Part shown: in pieces, positions 1 to 8,936 of the stretch | How the letters are laid out: each line of letters starts with the position of its first letter | Numbering within the stretch: the first letter of the stretch is position 1 | Origin: Acephala macrosclerotiorum | Taxonomy: Eukaryota > Ascomycota > Leotiomycetes > Helotiales > Mollisiaceae | Direction: 5' to 3' | Length of the DNA stretch: 27,451 nucleotides | Assembly (NCBI GenBank): GCA_014904845.1 | Contig: MU119305.1 | Coordinates: 1 to 27,451, forward strand | Position numbers and translations under genes: made by a program | The notes under the pieces: model-generated | Database searches by the model: none | Told to the model about the DNA's origin: nothing | The model's input: the letters and a program-made list of their open reading frames with translations, nothing else

Positions 1-330
1 TTTTTATATAAATATAATTTTTTAATATTATTTAATTATTATTAATTTTTAATATAAAATATAAAAATATATATTAAAAATAATTTTTTATTATTATATA
101 TTTAATTTTTATAATTTAAATTAATATATATTATATTATTTATTTTTTGATTTTATTAAATTTTTTTTAAATAAAATTAAAAAATATATAATTATATATA
201 ATATATTATTATATTAATATAAAATATATTTATTATTTTAATTTTAAATTTAATATTATATAATATTTAAATAGAAAATAATTAAAGTTTATAAATTTTT
301 TATTTTTTATTTTTTTTAAATATTAATTAT
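1..330. other. Gene-free AT-rich low-complexity DNA
   Basis: Almost pure A/T with essentially no G or C and stops in every frame. No repeat unit, hairpin or coding remnant stands out. It is the left flank of R1 copy 1. Confidence 0.8.
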
Positions 331-852
331 AAAATGTTTTTTTCGTTTTTAAAAAAAACTCGTTTAATAATTCGTTAAACGAATTAATAATAAACGAGTT
401 TTTTTTTTATTCGATATATATTTAATTTTATATACTTTATAAAAAATTATAAAATTTTCAATTTTCAATTTTAAATTAAAAAATTTTAATTTAAATATTT
501 TATAAAATTTTAAAATTAAAATATTTTATTAAAATAATAATTCGAATTTTATTAAACGATAAAATTAATAAATTAATAAATTATTTAATATTTAAAATAT
601 AAACGTATTTTTAATAAAATTTTCGTTTTTTATATTAAATTATTATAATTATTTTAATTAATTTAAATTATTTTTTTTATATAATTTTAAAAAAAAAACT
701 TTTTAAAATTTTTTTTAAAAATTATATAATTATTATTTTTTATTAAATCGATTATATAATAATTTAAAATTACGAAATTATTAAATTATTATATTTAAAT
801 AAAATCGTTTATTATAAAAAATATTAATATTAATTTTTAAATTAAATAAATA
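331..852. mobile_element. R1 repeat element, copy 1 (most decayed)
   Basis: Aligns along its length with R1 copies 2 (4618-6068) and 3 (8198-9330), differing mainly by C-to-T and G-to-A changes plus small indels and missing segments. The opening reproduces the hairpin block of the other copies; the end, near 806-852, matches the tail of copy 2 around 5990-6068. It holds only about one of the internal tandem units, against four in copy 2 and two in copy 3, and part of the tail is missing. Almost every non-CpG C and G is gone. No coding capacity is visible in any copy, so a non-autonomous element or a fragment is the best description; the class is unknown. Ends are approximate to about 15 bp. 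Confidence 0.75.
351..406. repeat. Decayed R1 hairpin (copy 1)
   Basis: Outer arms 351-366 and 391-406 are perfect 16-bp inverted repeats; inner arms 369-376 and 378-385 are 8-bp inverted repeats around a single A. This is the mutated counterpart of the GC-rich cruciform at 8214-8274. Pairing survives because C-to-T on one strand is matched by G-to-A in the other arm. Confidence 0.85.
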
Positions 853-1646
853 ATTAATATATTTATTTAAAAATATTTTTATATTTAATAATAATTATTA
901 TAAAAATTAATATTTTAAAATTTATTTTATTTTTATTAATATATTTTTAATATTTAATATTTAAAAAAAAATTATATTTTTACGTAAAAGTTTTTTATAA
1001 ATATTATATTTATTATTATTAATTTTTTAAATTAATTATTTTTCAAATTTTGATTATTATTATTATATTATTAAATTCGAATATAAAAATATATATTTAT
1101 ATTAATTTATTTTAAATAAATTTTTAATAATTAAATAATATATATTTTAAATTTTATATTAAAAAAATAAAAAAATTAATATTTTAATTATTTTTTTTGA
1201 AAAAAACATTTTAATAAAAATTTATAAATTGTTTTTATATATTTTATATTGAAAATATTATATTATAATATAATTTAAAAAATAAAATATAATATATTTA
1301 AATTAAATAAAGAAATATAAATTTTCGAAAATAATATTTATATATATATAATAAAAAAAATTTAATTAAAAATCTTTTATATAAATTAATTTAAAAAATA
1401 ATATTTTTAATAAAATTTTATATTAAATATTTTAAAATAAATTTAAAAATATATATATTTTTATAAAATCGAAAAAAAAATTTAATATAATTAATATAAT
1501 TATTAATTTTTATTATTAAAAATCGTTAATAAAATTATAATTAATATAATTTATAATTTTATATATATATTAAAAAATTTATAAATTCGATTTTATTTTA
1601 AATAAAAAAAAAAATTTAAAATATATATTTATTATATTAAATAATT

Positions 1647-1712
<66 letters not shown>

Positions 1713-2349
1713 TAAAAATTAAAAAAAATAATTATTAAATTTATTTTTTTATTTTTATTTAAAAATAATAATTATTTTAATTATTTTTTATTGAATTAAA
1801 TATTAATTATTAATAAAAATATTTAAAAATATTTTTAAAAATTTTATTAAAATTAATTTTAATAAAAATTAATTAATTAATTTTTTTTATTTTAATTTAT
1901 ATATTATTATTTTAATTTAAAAAAAAAATAAAATAAAATTTAATATATTTAAATCGTAAATAAAAAATATATATATATATATTTTAATAATTTATTTTAA
2001 AAAAAAAATTAAAAAAAAATAATAAAATAAATAAATAAATAAAATTATAAATAATAAATAAATTTATTTTATAATATTTAAAAATATAATTTTTTTTATT
2101 AATTATAAATAAAATAATTTTATATTTTATATATTTTAATAATTATATTATTAAAAAAATTAAAATTAAAATATTTAAATTTATATTAATTATATAAATT
2201 ATTTTATAAATTTTTTTTAATTATAATATTATTAATAATAAAATTATATATATTTTTTTAAATTTTTTTTTAAAAATTTTAATTATTAATATTAATTTAT
2301 TTTATATAATAATTAAATTAATAAAATTAAATTTTATAAATAAAAATAT
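853..2349. other. Gene-free AT-rich DNA between R1 copy 1 and R2 copy A
   Basis: Low-complexity A/T sequence with scattered CpG and almost no other G or C. Apart from the TAA microsatellite at 1648-1710 I see short AT and homopolymer runs only. No reading frame is open for a meaningful length and no recognisable motif remains. Confidence 0.75.
1648..1710. repeat. (TAA)21 microsatellite
   Basis: About 63 bp of uninterrupted TAA trinucleotides, the longest pure simple repeat in the window. Its purity in otherwise scrambled DNA suggests recent slippage expansion. Confidence 0.95.
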
Positions 2350-2470
2350 TAAAAAAAAAAAATTTATTAATTGTTTTATTAAAAAATATATATATTAATA
2401 ACGTTATTAACGAATTAATAATAATTTAATTAATTGTTAATATTATTAATTATTTTAATTTAATATTAAT

Positions 2471-2731
2471 ACTATAAAAAAGTAATAAAATACAAAACAA
2501 AAAAACTCAATCGTAGATCAGTTCGTTTTAATCAGTGGATTAAACTCATTCGAAGTAATTCGTAATTCGTAAATCAATCAATCAATCAATCAAAGTAGAA
2601 ATAGAAAAAGTTGTTAATTAGTCTATAGTGAGCGAAAGCTCTTTATGTACTAAAAGACACGTGACCAGCACTGCTCTCGAAACTAGCTATTTTACAAGGA
2701 TTTTTGAAGAAAGAATATATAGTTCTATTAC
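2471..2731. mobile_element. 261-bp insertion within R2 copy A, little mutated
   Basis: Absent from R2 copy B: removing 2471-2731, plus AAT at 2732-2734, restores exact continuity with copy B. Unlike its surroundings it keeps many non-CpG cytosines, including an (ATCA)n run near 2572-2591 and a CACGTG at 2658-2663. Short inverted hexamers ACTATA (2471-2476) and TATAGT (2718-2723) lie near its ends, but no convincing target-site duplication can be assigned. Its preserved composition implies it arrived after the R2 decay or is single-copy and therefore not a RIP target. It is too short for a protein gene. A MITE, a SINE-like element or filler DNA are all possible. Confidence 0.6.
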
Positions 2732-2984
2732 AATAATATTAATTTAAAATTTATAATTTATAATATTTATTATAAAAATTTTAAATAAATTTATTGAGCG
2801 CGTATTAAAATATTAAATTATAAAATTGAAAATTGTAAAAGTTTTAATGTTTTTTATTAAAATTTAAATATAAATTAATAATTGCACTTTATTCGATTAA
2901 TAAATTTTAATCGTTTTATAAATTATACAAATAAATAAAAATAAAAATTAAAAATATTAACGCTATTTAAAATTTAATCGTAAA

Positions 2985-3295
2985 ATCGATCGATTCAAAC
3001 AAAGTTTACGCGCGTAAAAACGCCGATTTAGTATGCGAGTAATTGCGTTGCGCTGCTCGATATTGAGAGCTTAAATTGAGACACTTAAAGACTGAGCGAC
3101 TCAATTGATTAAGTGTGGCTGTATAAATGCCGCCCGCAGCCGTCTACAGCCGCCCGAGAGCCGAGAGTTTTAGTGTTCTTATTGGTCCGAATCCATTTAC
3201 TAATCGATTATTATTGGACGCCAAAGATTTGAATATGCAATTACTACGTAGTGCGCGCTATTAATAAGCCGCTAGTACTATTAGCAATTGATTAA
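2985..3295. other. GC-containing remnant of R2 copy A
   Basis: This is the only part of R2 that still shows the pre-mutation sequence, with GCCGCCCGCAGCCG-like runs around 3129-3165 and a GGTCCGAATCC string at 3184-3194. Most of it aligns with copy B 3930-4235 by transitions, so it serves as the reference for the decay. No open reading frame of useful length is present. Confidence 0.7.
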
Positions 3296-3300
3296 TAATA

Positions 3301-3569
3301 ATAAAAAAATTTAATAAATAAATTTATATTTTAATTATTTATTAAAAATTTATTTAAAATTTATTATTTATATAAAATAATTTTATTAAAAAACGATTAA
3401 TATTTATATTTATATTTTTATTAAAAATAATTATAAAAAACTAAAAAAAAAAAAATTATATAATTATATAATTTAATAAATAATTTAAAAAAATAATTAA
3501 ATTAAATATTATAATCGTTTAAAAATATTATAAAAGTTTTTAATAAATTATAATAATATTTTTATTTAT
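3301..3569. other. AT-rich spacer between the R2 copies
   Basis: Low-complexity A/T with a poly-A run near 3447-3455. No gene, hairpin or further repeat unit seen. Confidence 0.7.
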
Positions 3570-4245
3570 TTTTATTGAGAAAAAATTTTTTGTTAATCGT
3601 TTTATTAAAATATATATACGTTAATAATATTATTAATAAACTAATAAATTATTAATTAATTATTATTATTATTAATTATTTTAATTTAATATTAATAATA
3701 TTAATTTACGATTAAATATTTAAATATTTAAAATATATAATTTATAATATTTATTTAATTTATTATAAAATTTTTAAATAAATTTATTAAACGCGTATTA
3801 AAATATTAAATTACAAAATTAAAAATTATTAAATTTTAATATTTTTTATTAAAAAATTAATAATCGTATTTTATTCGATTAATTTTTAAAAAATATTAAT
3901 ATTATTTAAAATTTAATTGTAAAATCGATCGATTTAAACAAAGTTTATACGCGTAAAAAATAATAAATATATAAAGTATTACAATTAATCGAGTAATTAA
4001 TTAATATTAAAAATTTAAATTAAAATATTTAAAAATTAAACGATTTAATTAATTAAATATAATTATATAAATATTATTTATAATCGTTTATAATCGTTCA
4101 AAAATCGAAAATTTTATTATTTTTATTAATTCGAATTTATTTATCAATCGATTATTATTAAACGCGAAAAATTTAAATATACAATTATTACGTAATACGT
4201 ATTATTAGTAAATCGCTAATATTATTAATAAATAATTAATAATAA
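3570..4245. mobile_element. R2 repeat element, copy B (decayed, uninterrupted)
   Basis: Same orientation as copy A and about 270 bp downstream of its end. It lacks the 261-bp insertion, so it preserves the empty site (near 3690). In the right half nearly every non-CpG C/G of copy A is T/A here, while several CpG sites are kept (for example the CGATCGATT and ACGCG blocks). No coding capacity. Boundaries are set by where similarity to copy A fades. Confidence 0.7.
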
Positions 4246-4617
4246 TATATTTTTTTAATATTTAAAAATTAAATATTTGATTAAATATAATTAAAATACG
4301 TTTAAATATTTTAAAAAAAAAATAATAATAAAATAAATTTTAAATAAATATTATATATATTGTTTTAATAAAAATTAATTAATTATTAATTATTAATATT
4401 ATTATAATAAAATATAATTAAAAATTTATTAATATTATTAATATAATAAAATAATAATAAAAAATTAATTTTTTTTATTTTTATATTAATAATTATTATA
4501 ATTTATTATAAAATTTTCAAAAAAGTTTTATAATATTTTATTTTAAATATTATAATTAATTTACGAAATTTTATTTTTAAAAATTATTAAATATTAAATA
4601 ATATAATTTACGTAAAT
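4246..4617. other. Gene-free AT-rich spacer
   Basis: A/T low complexity with only scattered CpG. Nothing recognisable. It leads directly into R1 copy 2. Confidence 0.7.
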
Positions 4618-4641
4618 AAAATAAAATATTTTTCTCGTTTC

Positions 4642-4702
4642 GAAAAAAAAACTCGTTCGACGATTCGTTAAACGAATCAATAGTAAACGAGTTTTTTCTT
4701 TT
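4642..4702. repeat. Decayed R1 hairpin (copy 2)
   Basis: Perfect 12-bp outer arms at 4646-4657 and 4686-4697, with inner arms GATTCGTT (4662-4669) and AACGAATC (4671-4678). This is the intermediate stage between the GC-rich hairpin of copy 3 and the AT version of copy 1. Confidence 0.85.
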
Positions 4703-4850
4703 TTTATTCAATGTATATTTTATTTCGCAAGTCTCATAAAAACGTTTTTACGAGAGATTACAAAGTTTTCGATTTTAGTAATTTATTTTTATTTTAAATT
4801 TCAAATTAATAATTTTTAATTTGAGCGTTTTATAAATATTTAAAATAAAA

Positions 4851-5680
4851 ATACACTTTTAATAAAATTTCAATTTATATTAAAAAAATACTTTTTAAAG
4901 TTCTCGTTTTATATTTAATTATTACGATTAATTTAATTAATTTAAATTATTTTATTTAATATATAATTCCAAGAAAAAATTTTTTAAATTTTTTTTTTGA
5001 AAATTACATAATTATAAAAATGTTTAATACTTAAATAAATATTTAAATACTTAAAATAAAAACGTATTTTTTTTAATAAAATTTCAATTTATATTAAAAT
5101 TTTTTTTTGAAATTCTCGTTTTTTATATCGAATTATTACGATTAATTCAATTAATATAAATTACTTTTTTTAATATATAATTTCAAAGAAAAACTTTTTA
5201 AAATTCTTTTTAAAAATTGTATAATTATTTTAATATTTAAATAAAAAAATATTTTCAATAAAGTTTTATATTAAAAAAATATTTTAAAAAAATATTTTTT
5301 AAAGTTTTTATTTTTTATATTAAATTATTACGATTGATTTTATTGATTATAAATAATTATTATAATTATATTTATTAGAAAAAAAATTTTTAAATTTTTT
5401 TTCGAAAATTATATAATTATAAAATTAAATTTCAACGTTTTATTATTTTAATACTTTAAATAAAAACGTATTCTCAATAGAATATTATACTATAAAAAAA
5501 CTTTTTAAAATTTCCGTTTTTTATATTAAATTATTACAATGAATTTAATCGATTTAAATTATTTTATTTAATATATAATTTCAAAAAAAAACTTTTTAAA
5601 TTTTTTTTTAAAAATTGTACAATTATAAAAATATTTAATATTTAAATAAATAAATAAATATTTTAATATTTAAAACAATA
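4851..5680. repeat. Four degenerate tandem units inside R1 copy 2
   Basis: An anchor resembling ACGTAT/ACGCAT recurs at 4851, 5061, 5248, 5464 and 5681, giving unit lengths of about 210, 187, 216 and 216 bp. Each unit carries a TTATATTAAATTATTACGATT-like stretch followed by an A-run/T-run pair that corresponds to the GGGGG/CCCCC motifs of copy 3. Copy 3 has two units and copy 1 about one, so the array varies in copy number between elements. Confidence 0.75.
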
Positions 5681-6068
5681 ACGCATTTAAAAATTTTGCG
5701 ATTATTATTTTTATTAAATACAATTATATTCTATTAATTTGTATAATAACGAATTAATAAAATCGTTTAAAATTTAAAATTTAATAATATTTAATTAAAT
5801 TTTAATTTATTTTTAAATTTTATATAATTTGAATTAATTATTATATTATAATTATAAATATAATATAATCGTACGTAAATTGAAATTTTAATATTTTTTA
5901 TTAAAATTATTACGTAATTACTTTTATTATAAAATTTTTAATAAATTAATTAAATCGTTTTATTTAAATATTTCGATTAAATTTTAATAAAATCGTTTAT
6001 ATATTAAAAATATTAATATTACGTATATATAAAAAAATTAATATTAATTTTTAAATCGAATAAACAAT

Positions 6069-6266
6069 AATAAATATATATTATAAAATTAATTTCATAT
6101 AAAACGTATATCGTTTTATTAAATATATTAATATATTTAATATATAATTTAATATTTCAAATTACGTTTTTTATAATAAAATATATTATACGATTTATAA
6201 TTAAAAATACGTTATAAAAAATAAATTTATATTTTTATTATATTATAAATATAATATTAGTTTAAT
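6069..6266. other. AT-rich sequence after R1 copy 2
   Basis: A/T low complexity with a few CpG sites. No further match to the R1 copies was seen past about 6068. No gene. Confidence 0.6.
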
Positions 6267-6321
6267 AGTCACGTGCGGCACCAGGCCAGATTGGGACTAG
6301 CGTCGTTTGTACTAAAGTTGA
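6267..6321. other. 55-bp unmutated GC island
   Basis: An isolated patch of normal-looking sequence with many non-CpG cytosines (GGCACCAGGCCAGATTGGGA and neighbours) inside hypermutated DNA. It starts with a GTCACGTGC motif (CACGTG at 6270-6275). It is not alignable to any R1 or R2 copy here. The simplest reading is a remnant of single-copy DNA that was never a RIP target, bracketed by elements. Confidence 0.7.
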
Positions 6322-7017
6322 AATTATATTTTTTAATTTTTATGTATTTATTAAATTTATAATTTATAATTAATTAACGAATTATTTAATTTATTTATTT
6401 TATTTTTAATTTATTATTAATAATACTAATTAATAATTATTTAATTAATTATAAAAAAATATTTAAAATAATTAATATATTTTTAAAAAAATGAAAATTT
6501 ATAAAAACGTATTAAAAATATTAAAAATATTAAAAACTTAAAAAAAATAATATAAAAACGATTTTAAATTTAAATTAAATTTTTTTTTTTTAATTTCTTT
6601 TATATTTTTATTCGTTATTTAATTAAAAATATATAAATATTAATAATAATATTTAATTTTACGAATAATAAAATTTTTAATAAAATAATATTAAATAAAT
6701 ATATTTTTTATTATTTTGAAATATATAAAAAAAAAAAATTAAATTATAATTTATTAAAAAAATTTTATATATTATTTATAAGATTTTTTACGTATTTATA
6801 AAATTTAAATATTAAAAAATAAAAAGTTTATTATTAATAATTTAAATTTTTTTTTAATAAAATTAATTAATTTAATTAATAAATTAAAATATAATTATTA
6901 ATATAATTTTTTTATTATAAATATAATTTTTTTAATAAATATAATTTTATTTATTAATAATTTTTTATAATTATTATAATAAAATCGAATTATTTTAAAA
7001 TTGTTAATATTATTAAA
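6322..7017. other. Gene-free AT-rich DNA
   Basis: Low-complexity A/T with almost no G or C apart from rare CpG. No coding frame or structured repeat recognised. G content begins to rise near 7030, at the R3 repeat. Confidence 0.7.
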
Positions 7018-7226
7018 AATTATTAATAATAATTAATTGAATATATATAAAATTTTCTTTTGATTTTAATATACGTATTGATTTATAATTGATTAAAATT
7101 ATTTAAAAAGTAAAATTCGAAATATGAAAATTTTATTTTGAAAATAAAAATAAAATAATATTAATTATATACAATTTCGAATTATATGTAAATATTATAT
7201 AATATTTGTTTTAATATTAATAATTT
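7018..7226 (+). repeat. R3 direct repeat, left copy (possible LTR)
   Basis: About 205 bp that align with 23032-23238 in the same orientation. The alignment is nearly ungapped except for one T/A-run segment, and most differences are transitions (for example ATTGAA against ATCGAA, ACAATTTCGAATTATATG against GCGATTTCGAATCGTATA). Similarity fades on both sides, though weak similarity continues about 30 bp upstream. The pair brackets the 16-kb block with asymmetric G/C content, which suggests the termini of one element, possibly LTRs. Two independent copies of a short repeat are the alternative. Confidence 0.6.
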
Positions 7227-8197
7227 TTTTTATAATAAAAATTTTATTATTTTTAATAATTTAAATAAATAAAATTGTTTTTTTTTATTATATACTATAA
7301 ATATATAAAATTCGCTGATTTTAATACGAATAAAAATATTAAAAAAATAGAAATCATGTGATTAAATATTAAAAATAATATTAATTAATTAATATTATTT
7401 TTGAAATTCGTTGAAATTTATAAATTTCGAGTTTAAAAAAAAAATTTATTTTTCATTTAAAATTTCAAATAATTCCAATATTAAAAACAAATATTTTTTT
7501 ATTAATTTATTTTATTTATTTTTTTATTTATTTTATTTATTTATTTTTTTTTTTTTGTATTTGAAAATAATTAATATTTAAAATTGATCTTATTATAATA
7601 TTTATTAAATTATTTTAATTATTAATTTATTTATTTTTTTGTAATTTTTTTCGTTCGTATAATTATTATAAAATTATAATATTAATTATTAAATACTTTT
7701 TTTTAATCGTTTTAAATTTAATTAAATATTCGTAAAATAAATATAAATTAATATATATAATTATCGAAATATTAAAAAAATCGAATTATTTTATAATTAT
7801 ATTTATAGTAAATTTAATTGTTATTATTATATCGACTTTTTTTATTATTTTATAAATCTTTAAAATTAGTACGTTTTTAATAATTCGTTTGTTTTTAATA
7901 AAATTGTAATAAATAAAAAAAAATTAATTTTAAATTTTTTATTATTTTTTTTGCTTTCGTTTATAAAAATAATTTTATATTCAATTTAAAAATTGAAATT
8001 TTTATTATTTGCGAATAATTTATTGATAAAAATAAAAAGTTTTATTATTAATAAATTTAAAACAATATATTTAAATTTTTAATTTGTTATTTTAATTTTT
8101 TATTTAATATAATAATTTTAATCTCAATCGAATTTTAATATTAAATAATAATAAATAAATTGAAAATTGTTTCGAATTAATAAATTGTAATAATAAA
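7227..8197. other. Degenerate AT-rich DNA left of R1 copy 3
   Basis: A/T-rich, with T-runs and more non-CpG G than C on the + strand, as in the block beyond R1 copy 3. No open frame or domain recognised. It may be the left interior of the R3-bounded element, split from the rest by the R1 insertion. Confidence 0.6.
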
Positions 8198-8213
8198 ATG
8201 TTTCTCTCGTTTC

Positions 8214-8274
8214 GAAAGAAAAAGCCCGTCCGGCGGCTCGCAAGCGAGCCAATAGCGGACGGGCTCTTTCTTTC
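8214..8274. repeat. Long cruciform-forming inverted repeat in R1 copy 3
   Basis: Outer arms 8214-8232 and 8256-8274 are 19 bp with one mismatch, built on AGCCCGTCCG and CGGACGGGCT. A second hairpin sits inside: GGCTCGC (8235-8241) and GCGAGCC (8244-8250) separated by AA. The CTTTCTTTC right end could resemble a terminator, but no transcript upstream is known, so I treat it as a structural element. Its position near one end of the repeat and its presence in all three copies suggest it is a defining terminal feature. Confidence 0.9.
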
Positions 8275-8306
8275 TTTACTCGACGCACATTTTGCTCCGC
8301 AGGCCT

Positions 8307-8324
8307 CGCAGGGGCGCCCCTGCG
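8307..8324. repeat. Perfect 18-bp GC palindrome in R1 copy 3
   Basis: CGCAGGGGCGCCCCTGCG is fully self-complementary and has CpG at both ends and in the centre. The homologous 18 bases in copy 2 (4735-4752) are CATAAAAACGTTTTTACG: all non-CpG C/G changed and two CpGs kept. Confidence 0.95.
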
Positions 8325-8504
8325 GGGGGCTACAAAGTCTTCGACTTTAGTAATTTACTCTTATTTTAAGTTTCAAGTCAAAAGCTCTTAATTTGAGCGT
8401 TTTATAAGCGCTCGAAGTTGGTATAGTTATTGAGGTAGTGTTTGAGATTCTGCCGGGCGGTGAGAGCCGATAAGCCGATAAGCTCTTGAGTGCCTAAGGC
8501 AGAA

Positions 8505-8936
8505 ACGCACTGCGGAGCCTCATATTACCAGGGGGACACCCCCTGGGACCCCCGTCTCTTATATCGGGTTACTATGATCGATTCAATCAATCTAGATTAC
8601 TTTACTTAGTATATGATTCCAGGGGGAGACCCCCTGAGACCCCCCTTGAGAGCTGCGCAGCTATTCCAGCATTTAAATGCCTTGGTGCCTTAGGCAGAAA
8701 CGCACTTACTATAGAGCTTTACACTATTCAGGGGGACACTCCCTGGGACCCCCGTCTTTATATTGAATTGCTACGATTGATTCTATTGATTATAAATACT
8801 TATTACGATTATATTTACTAGGGGGAGACCCTTTAGGACCCCCCTTAAATGCTGCGCAGCTATAGAGATATCCAGCACTTAGAATATTTTGGTGTTTCGC
8901 CCCAGAGCGGTTGCGGCCTTGGTGCCTAAGGCAGAA
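8505..8936. repeat. Two tandem units in R1 copy 3
   Basis: The motif GCCTWAGGCAGAAACGCAC (or close) ends at 8510, 8705 and 8942, defining units of 195 and 237 bp. Each unit has two short hairpin motifs of the form CCAGGGGG, three bases, CCCCCTGG: perfect at 8528-8546, near-perfect at 8619-8637, degenerate near 8729-8747 and 8817-8836. Each also has a GCTGCGCAGC palindrome following the second motif. The second unit contains an extra stretch (about 8881-8920). Copy 2 has four units. Confidence 0.8.

Larger units (their letters stand above)
2350..3300. mobile_element. R2 repeat element, copy A (partly preserved, interrupted)
   Basis: Aligns with R2 copy B (3570-4245) after removal of the insertion at 2471-2731. 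The left part (2350-2470, then 2732-2980) is AT-rich in both copies. The right part (about 2980-3295) is GC-containing here but AT-converted in copy B. As an example, 24 bases around 3249-3272 match their copy B counterpart with eight differences, all transitions. TIR-like termini may lie near 2427-2450 and 3271-3295: the right end, reverse complemented, matches the left with mostly C/T or A/G differences. Similarity extends about 75 bp further left than that TIR, so the true ends are uncertain. No coding frame is visible. Identity beyond repeat element is unknown. Confidence 0.7.
4618..6068. mobile_element. R1 repeat element, copy 2 (intermediate decay)
   Basis: Aligns end to end with R1 copy 3 (8198-9330). 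The hairpin block, palindrome block, tandem units and tail all occur in the same order, with differences almost entirely C-to-T and G-to-A. The 18 bases at 4735-4752 correspond to the perfect palindrome at 8307-8324: every non-CpG G and C is mutated, and two of three CpGs are intact. The tail near 6000-6068 matches copy 3 around 9240-9325, where CACGTG has become TACGTA. It is longer than copy 3 because it carries four internal tandem units instead of two. No protein-coding frame survives or can be inferred from the less mutated copy. Confidence 0.85.

Noticed and set aside
2623..2632. CTATAGTGAG, resembling part of a T7 promoter and hence vector contamination
   Set aside because: Only ten bases match and the following sequence departs from the promoter at once; the context is continuous with the rest of the insertion.
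3184..3194. GGTCCGAATCC as a Pol III B box of a tRNA or SINE
   Set aside because: One mismatch to the B-box consensus, but no convincing A box at the right distance and no tRNA fold around it.
8256..8274. Intrinsic terminator (stem followed by T-rich CTTTCTTTC)
   Set aside because: The T-rich stretch is itself part of the paired arm, no upstream gene exists, and this terminator type is bacterial.
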